Positions 1 to 11,200 of a DNA stretch of 64,000 nucleotides are shown piece by piece (position 1 is the stretch's first letter; every line of letters begins with the position of its first letter). Under the pieces are notes generated by a model. The model was not told where the DNA came from, made no database searches, and saw nothing but the letters and a program-made list of their open reading frames with translations. Source of the DNA: F0422 sp003992255 (GTDB taxonomy: Bacteria; Bacillota; Negativicutes; Veillonellales; Veillonellaceae); the NCBI RefSeq assembly GCF_003992255.1, contig NZ_RQVA01000009.1:1-64000 (forward strand), written 5' to 3'. Made by a program: the position numbers and the translations under genes.

Positions 1-95
1 ATTGCTGCTGTTAAAGTAGTTTTACCATGGTCAACGTGACCGATAGTACCAATGTTAACGTGTGGTTTATTACGTTCAAATTTTGCTTTTGCCAT
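1..95 (-). CDS. tuf: Elongation factor Tu, N-terminal fragment
   Basis: Only the first 31 codons are present; the gene runs off the left edge. The N-terminus reads MAKAKFERNKPHVNIGTIGH followed by the P-loop VDHGKTT, which is diagnostic of EF-Tu, the GTPase that delivers aminoacyl-tRNA to the ribosome. The ATG at 93-95 has a GGAGG ribosome-binding site about 10 bases upstream. It is the last visible gene of the rpoB-rpoC-rpsL-rpsG-fusA-tuf operon and lies 80 bases after fusA. Confidence 0.95.
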   Translation of the reverse strand, partial: MAKAKFERNKPHVNIGTIGHVDHGKTTLTAA

Positions 96-175
96 TTTGA
101 ATTGTCCTCCCGGATAATTAAAACTTATTTATAGTAACCCTATGGAGCTAAGCGCTCCACAGGATGTACTTTTGA

Positions 176-2251
176 TTAGCCATTTTTCTTAGCTTGAATT
201 TCTTCAGCAATTTTCTTAGGCACTTCTTCGTAATGATCGAATGTCATGGAGTAGTTACCGCGACCTTGTGTTTTGGAACGAAGGTCAGTAGCATATCCGA
301 ACATTTCGCTCAATGGAACATATGCCTTGATGTGTTGGGAACCGTTGCGAGCTTCCATTCCATCCATGCGACCACGACGGGAGTTCAAATCACCGATTAC
401 GTCGCCCATGTATTCTTCTGGAACTTCTACTTCAACAGCCATGTATGGTTCAAGTAATGCTGGGTCAGCTTTACGAGCACCCTCTTTGAAGCCCATGGAA
501 CCTGCAATTTTGAAGGCCATTTCAGAGGAGTCAACATCATGGTAGGAACCGTCAAACACGATAACTTTGATGTCAACCATTGGATAACCAGCGATAACAC
601 CGGATTCCATAGCCTCTTTAACACCGTTCTCAACTGGTCCAATGTATTCACGAGGAATAGAACCACCAACAACTTTATTTTCAAATTCGAAACCAGCACC
701 TGGTTCTTGAGGAATGATTTCCAACCAGCAATGGCCGTATTGACCTTTACCACCAGATTGGCGAACGAATTTACCTTCAGATTTAACTGCTTTACGAATT
801 GTTTCGCGGTACGCTACTTGAGGTTTACCTACATTACATTCAACCTTGAACTCACGGTTCATACGGTCAACGATGATGTCAAGGTGAAGCTCACCCATAC
901 CGGAAATGATTGTTTGGCCAGTTTCTTCATCAGTACGAACTTTGAAAGTTGGATCTTCTTCAGCCAAACGAGCTAAAGCCATACCCATTTTTTCTTGGTC
1001 CGCTTTAGTTTTTGGTTCAACCGCAACGGAGATAACTGGTTCTGGGAATTCCATGGATTCAAGAATAACTTGCGCTTTGTCATCGCAAAGTGTATCACCA
1101 GTAGTAGTATCTTTAAGACCTACTGCAGCAGCGATATCACCAGCGTATACGCGGTCGATTTCTTGACGGCTGTTAGCATGCATTTGCAAGATACGGCCGA
1201 TACGTTCTTTTTTGCCTTTAGTAGAGTTGAATACATAAGAACCAGACTCTAATGTACCAGAGTACACACGGAAGAACGCTAATTTACCAACATAAGGGTC
1301 AGCCATGATTTTGAAAGCCAACGCAGCGAAAGGGCCGTCATCTGTGGAAGGACGAGTAGTCTCTTCACCAGTGCTAGGGTCGATACCTTTGATCGCTGGT
1401 ACGTCTGTTGGAGCTGGCATGTAGTCAACTACAGCATCTAGCAACATTTGTACGCCTTTGTTTTTGTAGGAAGATCCGCAAAGAACTGGGAACAATGTGT
1501 TTTCACACACTGCTTTACGAAGAGCCGCTTTAATTTCTTCTTCAGAAATTTCTTCGCCTTCTAAGTATTTTTCCATCAATTCGTCGTCAGTTTCAGCTAC
1601 TGCATCCACCAACATTTCGCGACGTTCTGCTGCCACATCTGCATATTCTTCAGGAATTTCAGTGATTTCGTATTCTTTTCCGTCATCACTGATGTAGATT
1701 TCAGCTTTCATAGTTACCAAGTCAATGATACCTTTGAAAGTGTCTTCTGCACCGATAGGTACTTGGATAGCAACGCTATTTGCACCTAAACGAGTTTTCA
1801 TCATATCAACTACGCGGAAGAAGTCAGCCCCTACTGTATCCATTTTATTTACATAAGCGATACGAGGTACTCCGTATTTATCCGCTTGACGCCATACTGT
1901 TTCAGATTGAGGCTCAACGCCACCTTTAGCACTGAATACAGCTACGGAACCGTCTAGTACACGAAGGGAACGCTCTACTTCTACTGTAAAGTCTACGTGA
2001 CCAGGAGTATCGATAATGTTGATGCGATGACCTTTCCATTGAGTAGTAGTCGCAGCGGACGTGATAGTAATACCACGTTCTTGCTCCTGCTCCATCCAGT
2101 CCATCGTAGCAGCACCTTCATGTACTTCACCGATTTTGTGAACTCGACCAGTATAGTAAAGGATACGTTCCGTTGTGGTTGTTTTACCAGCATCGATGTG
2201 AGCCATGATACCGATATTACGAGTTTTCTCTAAAGAAACTTCTCTTGCCAC
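176..2251 (-). CDS. fusA: Elongation factor G
   Basis: A 691-residue translocation GTPase that moves tRNA and mRNA through the ribosome after peptide-bond formation. The G motifs are intact: AHIDAGKT at residues 17-24 (P-loop), RGITI at 59-63 (switch I), DTPGH at 81-85 and NKMD at 135-138. The remaining length matches standard EF-G domains II-V. The start codon is GTG (GTG GCA AGA), preceded by AAGGAG at normal spacing. It sits 20 bases after rpsG and before tuf, the usual str-operon order. No truncation or unusual residue was noticed. Confidence 0.98.
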   Translation of the reverse strand: MAREVSLEKTRNIGIMAHIDAGKTTTTERILYYTGRVHKIGEVHEGAATMDWMEQEQERGITITSAATTTQWKGHRINIIDTPGHVDFTVEVERSLRVLDGSVAVFSAKGGVEPQSETVWRQADKYGVPRIAYVNKMDTVGADFFRVVDMMKTRLGANSVAIQVPIGAEDTFKGIIDLVTMKAEIYISDDGKEYEITEIPEEYADVAAERREMLVDAVAETDDELMEKYLEGEEISEEEIKAALRKAVCENTLFPVLCGSSYKNKGVQMLLDAVVDYMPAPTDVPAIKGIDPSTGEETTRPSTDDGPFAALAFKIMADPYVGKLAFFRVYSGTLESGSYVFNSTKGKKERIGRILQMHANSRQEIDRVYAGDIAAAVGLKDTTTGDTLCDDKAQVILESMEFPEPVISVAVEPKTKADQEKMGMALARLAEEDPTFKVRTDEETGQTIISGMGELHLDIIVDRMNREFKVECNVGKPQVAYRETIRKAVKSEGKFVRQSGGKGQYGHCWLEIIPQEPGAGFEFENKVVGGSIPREYIGPVENGVKEAMESGVIAGYPMVDIKVIVFDGSYHDVDSSEMAFKIAGSMGFKEGARKADPALLEPYMAVEVEVPEEYMGDVIGDLNSRRGRMDGMEARNGSQHIKAYVPLSEMFGYATDLRSKTQGRGNYSMTFDHYEEVPKKIAEEIQAKKNG

Positions 2252-2271
2252 TTGTATATCTCCTTAACTAA

Positions 2272-2742
2272 TTACCATTTGTAATGAGCAAATGCTTTAT
2301 TAGCTTCTGCCATTTTATGAGTATCTTCTTTTTTCTTAATAGCTGCGCCAGTGTTATTGAACGCGTCCATTAATTCGCCTGCTAAACGTTCTTTCATAGT
2401 GCGTTCACCACGAAGACGAGCATAGTTTACCATCCAGCGAATACCTAGAGATAAACGGCGGTCAGCACGAACTTCAACCGGTACTTGGTAGTTAGCACCA
2501 CCGATACGGCGAGCACGTACTTCTAATACAGGCATTACATTTTTTAAAGCCTGATCAAAAACTTCCATTGGGTCTTGACCCATTTTGGAACGAATAATTT
2601 CAAATGCATCATATACGATGGATTCAGCAATGCCTTTTTTGCCATCGTACATTACTTTGTTAATGAAACGTGTTACTAATTTGCTATTGTATACCGGATC
2701 TGGTAATACATCGCGTTTCACAACAGGGCCTTTTCTTGGCAT
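2272..2742 (-). CDS. rpsG: 30S ribosomal protein S7
   Basis: A 156-residue primary 16S rRNA-binding protein that nucleates folding of the 30S head. The N-terminus MPRKGPVVKRDVLPDP and the internal LAGELMDAFNNTGAAIKKKEDTH region are typical of S7, and the length is standard. The ATG at 2742 follows an AAAGGAGG ribosome-binding site. It lies between rpsL and fusA in the str operon. In E. coli S7 represses its own operon; whether that happens here cannot be seen. Confidence 0.97.
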   Translation of the reverse strand: MPRKGPVVKRDVLPDPVYNSKLVTRFINKVMYDGKKGIAESIVYDAFEIIRSKMGQDPMEVFDQALKNVMPVLEVRARRIGGANYQVPVEVRADRRLSLGIRWMVNYARLRGERTMKERLAGELMDAFNNTGAAIKKKEDTHKMAEANKAFAHYKW

Positions 2743-2788
2743 GTCAATTCCTCCTTTAACGATGTGTGTTTTCTAATCTTATGCTAAA

Positions 2789-3163
2789 TTATTTTTTAGC
2801 ACGTTTCGCGCCGTATTTGGAGCGGCTTTGCATACGGTTTTGTACGCCAGCTGTATCCAATGCACCACGAACGATGTGATAACGCACACCCGGAAGGTCC
2901 TTAACACGTCCACCTCTGATAAGTACAACGCTGTGTTCTTGTAAATTGTGACCAATGCCTGGGATGTATGCAGTTACTTCAATACCGTTTGTCAAACGAA
3001 CACGGGCAACTTTACGAAGCGCGGAGTTCGGTTTTTTAGGCGTAGCTGTGTATACACGAGTACATACACCACGTTTTTGTGGACACTCTTTCAAAGCTGG
3101 AGAGTCAGATTTACGCACTAAAGTTTTACGGCCTTTACGTACTAACTGGTTAATAGTTGGCAT
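2789..3163 (-). CDS. rpsL: 30S ribosomal protein S12
   Basis: A 124-residue decoding-centre protein. I placed the start at the ATG at 3163 (MPTINQLVRKGRK) because AAAGGAGGTG lies just upstream; the longer frame adds 17 residues foreign to S12. Conserved segments include CPQKRGVCTRVYT, TPKKPNSALRKVARVRL and GGRVKDLPGVRYH. The two lysines altered in classical streptomycin-resistant mutants (TPK at 43, VKD at 87) are both still lysine, so nothing in this protein predicts streptomycin resistance. Confidence 0.97.
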   Translation of the reverse strand: MPTINQLVRKGRKTLVRKSDSPALKECPQKRGVCTRVYTATPKKPNSALRKVARVRLTNGIEVTAYIPGIGHNLQEHSVVLIRGGRVKDLPGVRYHIVRGALDTAGVQNRMQSRSKYGAKRAKK

Positions 3164-3238
3164 GTGGGCACCTCCTTTCCAAACAATTAGATTTATAATT
3201 GATCCGCTCAACAATATGTCGCTCGGATATTACCAAAA

Positions 3239-3484
3239 CTAGCGAAGCACGCCGATTGCAGCGGCTCCTACCTTAATGTGAGCAACCTGCCCTAGTTCCT
3301 CCATCGTATGATCTCGGTTCACAGGCACGTTGTGCTCTAAACAAATTTCCAGAATCGGCAAGATAAGTCGGTCATCGCTATCAAGACCTACAAATACACA
3401 CTCTACTTCATCACGACTCACGGCTTTTCGCGTTTGTTTCGCTCCTATTGTGAGATTTGCATTTGAAAGCATATCGATTGTCAT
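3239..3484 (-). CDS. L7Ae-family ribosomal protein (YbxF-like)
   Basis: An 81-residue protein in the slot between rpoC and rpsL where Firmicutes carry ybxF/rplGB, a small L7Ae/L30e-type kink-turn RNA-binding protein. The LTIGAKQTRKAV start, the VFVGLDSDDRLILPILEICLEHNVPV core and the AAAIGVL end fit that fold. The ATG at 3484 was chosen because AAGGAG precedes it; the longer frame adds an 18-residue non-conserved leader. It is the first gene after the promoter at 3545-3573. Function in ribosome assembly is inferred from the family; it is dispensable in B. subtilis. Confidence 0.85.
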   Translation of the reverse strand: MTIDMLSNANLTIGAKQTRKAVSRDEVECVFVGLDSDDRLILPILEICLEHNVPVNRDHTMEELGQVAHIKVGAAAIGVLR

Positions 3485-3544
3485 ATGCGTCTCCTTCTCA
3501 TTCGTTACTCGCTTTAGGGCGCACTGTCCCTTAAGCACTCTAAT

Positions 3545-3573
3545 AGTTTACCACCCTTTATAGGTCATGTCAA
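3545..3573 (-). promoter_or_regulatory. Sigma-A-type promoter for the L7Ae-rpsL-rpsG-fusA-tuf operon
   Basis: On the minus strand TTGACA (3568-3573) is separated by exactly 17 bases from TAAACT (3545-3550). It lies about 60 bases upstream of the first start codon and downstream of the rpoC terminator, so the translation genes can be transcribed independently of rpoBC. The AT-rich stretch from here to the rpoC terminator (3574-3805) holds nothing else I recognise. Confidence 0.75.
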
Positions 3574-3805
3574 ACGATTTTAAGCCCCTAAAAGTGCTAT
3601 ATCAAGCCATTTTATGTGTACATGCTTCCGTGTGGTTCATATATTTTATTTTTTGCATAAAATATATCTATTTTATACAAAATTCATTATTTTTATGTAT
3701 ATACATTCATTTACTTTTCTTTAATTAATTCTAGCTATGCAAAATTGATATACTTGTTTTTTTATTTTTTAAGTTGACTACAGTGTTTGTCTTTTTAAGA
3801 AATAC

Positions 3806-3846
3806 AAAAATAGCGAATAACCATACTTTTGTAGGTTATTCGCTAT
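3806..3846 (-). terminator. Rho-independent terminator after rpoC
   Basis: A perfect 12-bp stem (tagcgaataacc / ggttattcgcta, loop 3823-3833) is followed on the minus strand by a run of T. It lies about 100 bases past the rpoC stop codon. Confidence 0.85.
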
Positions 3847-3942
3847 TATCGTATCTAAGATATCCTCTCTATACAAGGAAAGTATTACCTTTCACTTATA
3901 TAGAACTAACTATCTAGGAATCTATATCTCTTGAAGTATTGA

Positions 3943-6900
3943 CTATTCGTTTGTTTCAGATACTACTTCTTGGGATGCTTCACCAGCACTTACTACTTCT
4001 GTATCTACTACTAGATCTTCTAGTTGTGGGCTTTGTTTCACTACTTTAATCTTGCGATAACGGCTCATGCCTGTACCAGCTGGTATTAATTTACCAATGA
4101 TAACATTTTCTTTTAAGCCAAGTAATGGATCAATTTTACCTTTGATCGCTGCTTCTGTAAGAACACGTGTTGTTTCTTGGAAGGAAGCTGCTGACAAGAA
4201 GCTGTCTGTTGCCAAAGCTGCTTTAGTAATACCCAATAGTGTACGTACGCCAGTGGCTTCTTTTTTACCATTTAAGCGTAAACGACGGTTTTCATCCTCA
4301 AATGTATTTACATCAATGGAGTCTCCTGGTAATACATCTGCATCCCCAGCATCCTCAATTTTTACTTTATGTAACATTTGTCGAACGATAACCTCGATGT
4401 GTTTATCGTTAATTTCTACACCTTGAGATTTGTATACTTTTTGTACTTCATATACTAGGTAACGTTGCGTTGCTTCTGTACCCATGACACGCATAATGTC
4501 ATGAGGGTTAATGGATCCTTCTGTTAAACGCGCACCTAAAGATACTACATCACCATCTTTCACGATGATACGAGATCCGTAAGGGATTAAGTAATCAAAC
4601 TCTTCGCCCTCAGCTGTAGTAATGAAGATTGTATTGGTACCTTTTTTATTGTCGTTAGGAACGACACGTACAGTACCTTCTACTTCTGCAATGATGGCAT
4701 TACGTTTTGGACGACGTGCTTCAAACAATTCTTCGACACGAGGCAAACCTTGTGTGATATCGTCACCGGCAACACCACCTGTATGGAATGTACGCATTGT
4801 TAACTGTGTACCTGGCTCACCGATGGATTGTGCCGCAATAATACCTACTGCTTCACCCACTTGTACTTGTCCACCAGTACCTAGGTCACGACCATAACAT
4901 TTCATACATACGCCATATGGAGAACGACAAGTCAATACAGAACGGATTTTCACTGTGTCGTAATGTTTTACTACTTCATCAGCTAATTCGTCAGTAATTT
5001 CACCATTCAATGGAACGATAACTTCACCAGTTTCTTTATTGATTAATTCTTCTGCTGCTGTACGGCCCACGATACGATCTTTCAATGGTTCGATAACGCC
5101 AGTACCTTCTACGATGGCTTCTACTTCAATGCCATGAATTTCATTATTGCGAACTTGAACTTCTTTTACATCGGAGTTCAAGATAGCTTCGATACCTTCT
5201 TCTGTCAATGCTGTATGCGCAGGGAAGATTTCTACACCTTCACTATCGATAACAGGATACACAGTATCTTTACCCAACATATTTTCAACCATTGTGTTGC
5301 GTAATGTGGTACGAATCGTATCGTCTACTTCACCTAATGCAATAGTTTGAACAATGTTAGTATGGTTGATATCACTATCGCTACCCAATTGTGCACCACG
5401 CAATGCGATAGATTTCACTTGGGATTCTGCCAAGGCTTCGATAGTTGCTTCTGTTACGATGCTTTCAGCGTCAGCAATCACTTCCCCAGTCATAGGGTCT
5501 ACTACATCGCGATCTAATACACGCCCGATTAAATCATCTTTTAAGTATGTTAACGCATCTTTTGTATTGCGCGCTAAGCGAGCTCTTTCACGAGCTAAGT
5601 CAATACCTACTACGTCGCAGTCTTCTTCACGAACGATTACGTCTTGAGATACGTCAACAAGACGACGTGTTAAGTAACCGGAGTCAGCTGTACGAAGGGC
5701 TGTATCGGCCAAACCTTTACGAGCACCGTGAGAGGACGTAAAGTAATCCAATACGGTCAAACCTTCTTTAAAGTTCGCTTTGATTGGTAAGTCGATGATA
5801 CGACCAGATGGGTCCGCCATCAAACCACGCATACCCGCCAACTGACGGATCTGTTGTTTGTTACCACGGGCACCAGAGATGGCCATCATATATACTGGGT
5901 TGAAACCGTCTTGGTCAGCCGCCATGTTATCCATCATGGCTTCTGTAACATTGTCGATGGCTTCATTCCAAAGATCAATCGTTTTACGATAACGTTCTTC
6001 TTCTGTAATTAAACCACGACGATATAGACGGGATACTTTATTAACTTCTGTATCTGCTTCTTCTACGATACCAGCTTTTACTTCTGGTACTTTGATATCC
6101 GCAATAGCAATCGTCATACCAGCACGACGAGCGAAGGAGTAACCCAAGGATTTGATACGATCAAGCAATTCTGCTGTTTTTTCGTTGCCAAATGCTTGGA
6201 AACATTGGTCGACTAATTTACCAACCATTTTCTTATCCATAACTTTACCCAAGGACCATGTGCCGTCTTCTTCTTTCACAAATTGACGAATTTCTGGATA
6301 TAAAGCTTCGTTGAAAATCAAACGGCCTGCTGTCGTTTTAACTAGACCATATCCTTCGATACGAATGTAGATTACGTCTTGTAAGCCGATGACACCAGCA
6401 TCATAGGCCAACATTACTTCGTCATAGTTCGCAAAACGTTTTGCTGTATCTTCAGTGCTTTTACGAACTACTGTTAAGTAATAAGTACCCAAGATCATAT
6501 CCTGAGATGGAACCGCTACTGGCTTACCATCTTTTGTAGATAAGATGTTATGGGATGAAAGCATCAAGGTACGTGCTTCCGATTGTGCTTCTACGGACAA
6601 TGGTAAGTGACATGCCATTTGGTCACCGTCAAAGTCGGCGTTGAAGGCTGTACATACTAATGGATGCAATTTGATAGCACGACCTTCCCAAAGGATTGGT
6701 TCGAAGGCTTGAATACCTAATCTATGCAACGTAGGCGCACGGTTTAGCAATACTGGATGTTCCTTGATAACTTCTTCCAAAGCTTCCCAAACACCAGCAC
6801 CGATGCGTTCTACTTGACGTTTTGCCGCTTTAATATTGCTTGCTTGTCCACGTTCTACCAAGCGTTTCATCACGAATGGTTTGAACAATTCCAATGCCAT

Positions 6901-8187
6901 CTCTTTTGGAAGACCACATTGATGCATTTTCAATTCTGGACCAACTACGATAACGGAACGGCCGGAGTAGTCAACACGTTTACCCAATAAGTTTTGACGG
7001 AAACGACCTTGTTTACCTTTTAACATATCGGATAAAGATTTCAATGGACGGTTACCAGGACCTGTCACAGGACGACCACGACGACCATTGTCGATCAACG
7101 CATCTACAGCTTCTTGTAGCATACGTTTTTCGTTGCGCACGATAATATCAGGAGCGCCTAAATCCAATAAACGTTTCAAACGGTTATTACGATTGATAAC
7201 ACGACGGTATAAGTCATTCAAATCGGACGTAGCGAATCGGCCACCATCTAATTGCACCATTGGGCGCAATTCAGGTGGGATAACTGGTACTACATCCATA
7301 ATCATCCATTCTGGACGGTTGCCAGATTGACGGAATGCTTCTACTACTTCTAAACGACGAACGGCACGTACTTTACGTTGACCTGTTGCAGTTTCTAACT
7401 CAGCACGCAATTCATCGTTCAATGCTTCTAAGTCTAATTCGCAAAGTAATTCTTTAATGGCTTCTGCACCCATGTCGATACACACGAATGTATTCTCTTC
7501 CAAGGCACCAAGCTCTAATTTTTCTTCACGAGTTAATACTTCGTATTCTTTTTCTTCTTCTGGAATTTCAGTGTTCGCTGCCAACTCTGCATTGACAGCT
7601 TCTTTGTGGTTAGCAGAATTGATCAATTGCAAACGTTCACGACGTTGTGCAATCGTTTCAATGATGACACTTTTACCAGCGATTTTGTAATCAGCATCAT
7701 TGAACATCGCTTCGTATTCACGGAATTCAGTTTCAAACAACAATTGTTGTTTAGACAATGGAGATTGACCTGGATCCACTACGATATACGCAGCAAAATA
7801 CAATACACGTTCCAAGGAACGAGGGGATATGTCAAGGATCAATCCCATACGAGATGGGATGCCCTTGAAATACCAAATATGAGACACTGGTGTAGCCAAT
7901 TCAATATGGCCCATACGTTCACGACGCACTTTGGCACGAGTGACTTCTACACCACATTTATCACAGACAACACCTTTATAACGGATGCGTTTATATTTTC
8001 CACAATGACATTCCCAGTCCTTTGTTGGCCCGAAAATGCGCTCACAGAATAAACCATCTCGCTCTGGTTTTAAGGTGCGGTAGTTAATTGTTTCAGGTTT
8101 TTTAACTTCTCCATGAGACCACTCCAAAATTTGTTGTGGCGAAGCTAAACCGATTCGCATGGAATCAAATTCATTTACGTCTAGCAC
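3943..8187 (-). CDS. rpoC: DNA-directed RNA polymerase subunit beta'
   Basis: The 1414-residue catalytic subunit of RNA polymerase. It contains the N-terminal zinc site CHCGKYKRIRYKGVVCDKCG, the Mg-binding NADFDGDQMA motif, the QRGLRG-like clamp region and the second zinc site CRSPYGVCMKC. It lacks the very large lineage insertions of proteobacteria, giving a near-standard Firmicutes length. The start is GTG at 8187 (GTG CTA GAC), preceded by AAAGGAGGG. It follows rpoB by 32 bases and ends at a strong terminator. Confidence 0.98.
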   Translation of the reverse strand: MLDVNEFDSMRIGLASPQQILEWSHGEVKKPETINYRTLKPERDGLFCERIFGPTKDWECHCGKYKRIRYKGVVCDKCGVEVTRAKVRRERMGHIELATPVSHIWYFKGIPSRMGLILDISPRSLERVLYFAAYIVVDPGQSPLSKQQLLFETEFREYEAMFNDADYKIAGKSVIIETIAQRRERLQLINSANHKEAVNAELAANTEIPEEEKEYEVLTREEKLELGALEENTFVCIDMGAEAIKELLCELDLEALNDELRAELETATGQRKVRAVRRLEVVEAFRQSGNRPEWMIMDVVPVIPPELRPMVQLDGGRFATSDLNDLYRRVINRNNRLKRLLDLGAPDIIVRNEKRMLQEAVDALIDNGRRGRPVTGPGNRPLKSLSDMLKGKQGRFRQNLLGKRVDYSGRSVIVVGPELKMHQCGLPKEMALELFKPFVMKRLVERGQASNIKAAKRQVERIGAGVWEALEEVIKEHPVLLNRAPTLHRLGIQAFEPILWEGRAIKLHPLVCTAFNADFDGDQMACHLPLSVEAQSEARTLMLSSHNILSTKDGKPVAVPSQDMILGTYYLTVVRKSTEDTAKRFANYDEVMLAYDAGVIGLQDVIYIRIEGYGLVKTTAGRLIFNEALYPEIRQFVKEEDGTWSLGKVMDKKMVGKLVDQCFQAFGNEKTAELLDRIKSLGYSFARRAGMTIAIADIKVPEVKAGIVEEADTEVNKVSRLYRRGLITEEERYRKTIDLWNEAIDNVTEAMMDNMAADQDGFNPVYMMAISGARGNKQQIRQLAGMRGLMADPSGRIIDLPIKANFKEGLTVLDYFTSSHGARKGLADTALRTADSGYLTRRLVDVSQDVIVREEDCDVVGIDLARERARLARNTKDALTYLKDDLIGRVLDRDVVDPMTGEVIADAESIVTEATIEALAESQVKSIALRGAQLGSDSDINHTNIVQTIALGEVDDTIRTTLRNTMVENMLGKDTVYPVIDSEGVEIFPAHTALTEEGIEAILNSDVKEVQVRNNEIHGIEVEAIVEGTGVIEPLKDRIVGRTAAEELINKETGEVIVPLNGEITDELADEVVKHYDTVKIRSVLTCRSPYGVCMKCYGRDLGTGGQVQVGEAVGIIAAQSIGEPGTQLTMRTFHTGGVAGDDITQGLPRVEELFEARRPKRNAIIAEVEGTVRVVPNDNKKGTNTIFITTAEGEEFDYLIPYGSRIIVKDGDVVSLGARLTEGSINPHDIMRVMGTEATQRYLVYEVQKVYKSQGVEINDKHIEVIVRQMLHKVKIEDAGDADVLPGDSIDVNTFEDENRRLRLNGKKEATGVRTLLGITKAALATDSFLSAASFQETTRVLTEAAIKGKIDPLLGLKENVIIGKLIPAGTGMSRYRKIKVVKQSPQLEDLVVDTEVVSAGEASQEVVSETNE

Positions 8188-8219
8188 TGTATGCTCCCTC
8201 CTTTACGAGATAGTGGTAC

Positions 8220-11200
8220 TTACTCATTATCAGAAGATTCTACATAGCCGCTGATTTGGCTGATGATATCGTCTTCTTCACCTGCTGTCACAGGTTCTTC
8301 TTCTACAATATATCCGTCAGGTGTTCCTTCTACTGTGGAAGTTTCTCCTTCCGCAGTCGCTTCTGTTGTACCTTCTTCCATCACTTCACGAATGTCATCA
8401 TGACGTGGTGCATCATCTTCATCTAACTCTTTGATGACAACTTCTTCTTGATCTTCGTTCAAGATTTTTACGTCAAGACCGATACTTTGTAACTCTTTCA
8501 ACAACACTTTAAAAGATTCAGGTACGCCTGGTTCAGGAATATTTTCACCTTTAACGATTTTTTCGTAAGCTTTTACACGGCCCACAACATCGTCAGATTT
8601 CACAGTTAACAACTCTTGTAATGTATAGGCTGCGCCATACGCTTCAAGAGCCCACACTTCCATCTCACCAAAACGTTGTCCACCGAATTGAGCTTTACCA
8701 CCCAATGGTTGTTGCGTAACAAGGGAGTACGGACCTGTAGAACGAGCATGGATTTTATCATCTACTAGATGGTGAAGTTTCAACATGTATACGTAACCAA
8801 CGGTAACTTTGTTATCCATTTTTTCGCCTGTACGGCCATCGTATAATACTGTTTTACCATCATCATCACGACCAGCAATACGCAATGTATCGAATACGTC
8901 ACTTTCATGAGCGCCGTCAAATACCGGTGTTGCAATATGAATACCCGCTTTGTCTGGTTTTGGCATACCATATGTGTCATAGTCATAACCATATTTTTCC
9001 AACTCAGCGCGTAAGTGACTGCGTTTTTCTCGAACATGGTGAATCGTTTCGATCACAGTAACCACTCGACGAAGGGTGTGCAACTCTTCTGCTAATGCTT
9101 CTTCCATTTCTGGACGTTCTGCGTCTACATCATCAAATGTCTCAATACCTAATTCATAGATACGTTTTTCTTCTGCTAATAAGAAGTCATAACGTGTTTG
9201 TCCGCCCAATTCTTCAAATTTTTCTCGGCTACGGTTAAGGATTTTATCTAAAGCTACTACTTTTTGGCTGTCGATTTGTTTATCTGTTTCCAAGTAGTTA
9301 TTGATCGTAGGATCTGCGATGGCTTGTTCTAAGCTTTCAATTTCAGCATAGATATCTTTAATGCCATCGATTTCATCCCAATATGCACCATTAAGTTTTG
9401 CTTCGTTCAAGACTTCTTTGATTTTTAGGTCTGTTGCTTTAATTTGCATACCTAAGCCTTGTACAGCCCAGCCTAAATGAGTTTCCAATACCTGTCCGAT
9501 GTTCATACGAGACGGTACGCCTAATGGGTTCAATACGATTTGTACTGGTGTACCATCTGGCAAGAATGGCATATCTTCTTGGCGCATAACGCGAGAAACG
9601 ACACCTTTGTTACCGTGACGGCCGGCCATTTTATCGCCTTCGTGGATTTTACGTTTTTGCGCAATGTACACACGAACGACTTTATTTACGCCTGGTTGCA
9701 ATTCGTCGCCATTTTCACGAGTAAAGATTTTAACATCCACAATTTTACCTGCTTCACCATGTGGCACACGCAAGGAAGTATCGCGAACTTCACGTTCTTT
9801 ATCGCCAAAGATAGCACGCAATAAGCGTTCTTCTGGAGTTAATTCAGTTTCCCCTTTAGGAGTTACTTTACCAACCAAGATGTCGCCTGGTTTGACCTCT
9901 GCACCAATGCAGATAATACCATCTTCATCCAAGTTTTTAAGATTATCATCACCAGTATTTGGCAATTCACGAGTGATTTCTTCGGCACCTAGTTTCGTGT
10001 CACGAGCATCACATTCGTATTCTTCAATATGGATGGATGTGTAGATATCTTCTTTACAAAGTTCTTCACTTAATAAGATCGCATCCTCGTAGTTGTAACC
10101 TTCCCAAGGCATGAAGGCAACCAACACGTTGAAACCTAATGCCAATTCACCACCATCTGTAGCTGGACCATCTGCCAATACTTGACCTTTTACAACGGAT
10201 TGACCACGGTATACAATTGGTTTTTGGTTAAAGCATGTAGATTGGTTAGAACGCATGAATTTATTCAATTTATATACGTCTACACGACCATTGTCACGTT
10301 GTACATGGATTTCATGGCCCCAACAACGTGTAACAATACCAGCTTCTTTTGCTAATACGCAAACGCCGGAGTCTGTCGCCGCTTTGTATTCCATACCTGT
10401 ACCTACTAGCGGTGCTTGCGCACGAAGTAAAGGCACTGCTTGACGCTGCATGTTCGCACCCATCAAGGCACGGTTCGCATCGTCATTTTCTAAGAATGGA
10501 ATCATAGCAGTACCGATAGATACTACTTCTTTTGGACTTACGTCCATATAGTCTACTTTATCTGGAGATACTTCTAATACGTCATGACCACGACGACATG
10601 CGATGTGTTCAGACACGAAGTATCCTTCTTCATCAATACGAGAGTTCGCTTGGGCAATTGTCATGCCTTCTTCTTCATCAGCTGTCATATATACAACTTG
10701 GTCTGTAACGCGAACTTTTACAACTTTATTAGCTTCATCACCAGTACCATATACTTTTTCAATTTTACGGTATGGTGCTTCAATGAAACCAAATTCGTTC
10801 ACTTTCGCATAGTTGGACAAGGAGTTGATCAAACCGATGTTTGGACCCTCTGGAGTTTCAATTGGACACATACGGCCATAGTGGGAATGATGCACGTCAC
10901 GAACTTCGAAGCCCGCGCGCTCACGAGACAAACCACCAGGTCCCAAGGCAGATAGACGACGTTTGTGTGTCAATTCGCCCAATGGGTTAGTTTGGTCCAT
11001 GAACTGGGATAACTGGGAAGAACCAAAGAATTCTTTGATGGCTGCCACAACTGGCCGGATATTCAATAAAGCTTGTGGAGTAATCACAGATACGTCTTGG
11101 ATTGTCATACGTTCTTTTACTACACGTTCCATACGAGTTAAACCGATACGGAATTGGTTTTGCAACAATTCGCCTACGCAACGAAGACGACGGTTACCTA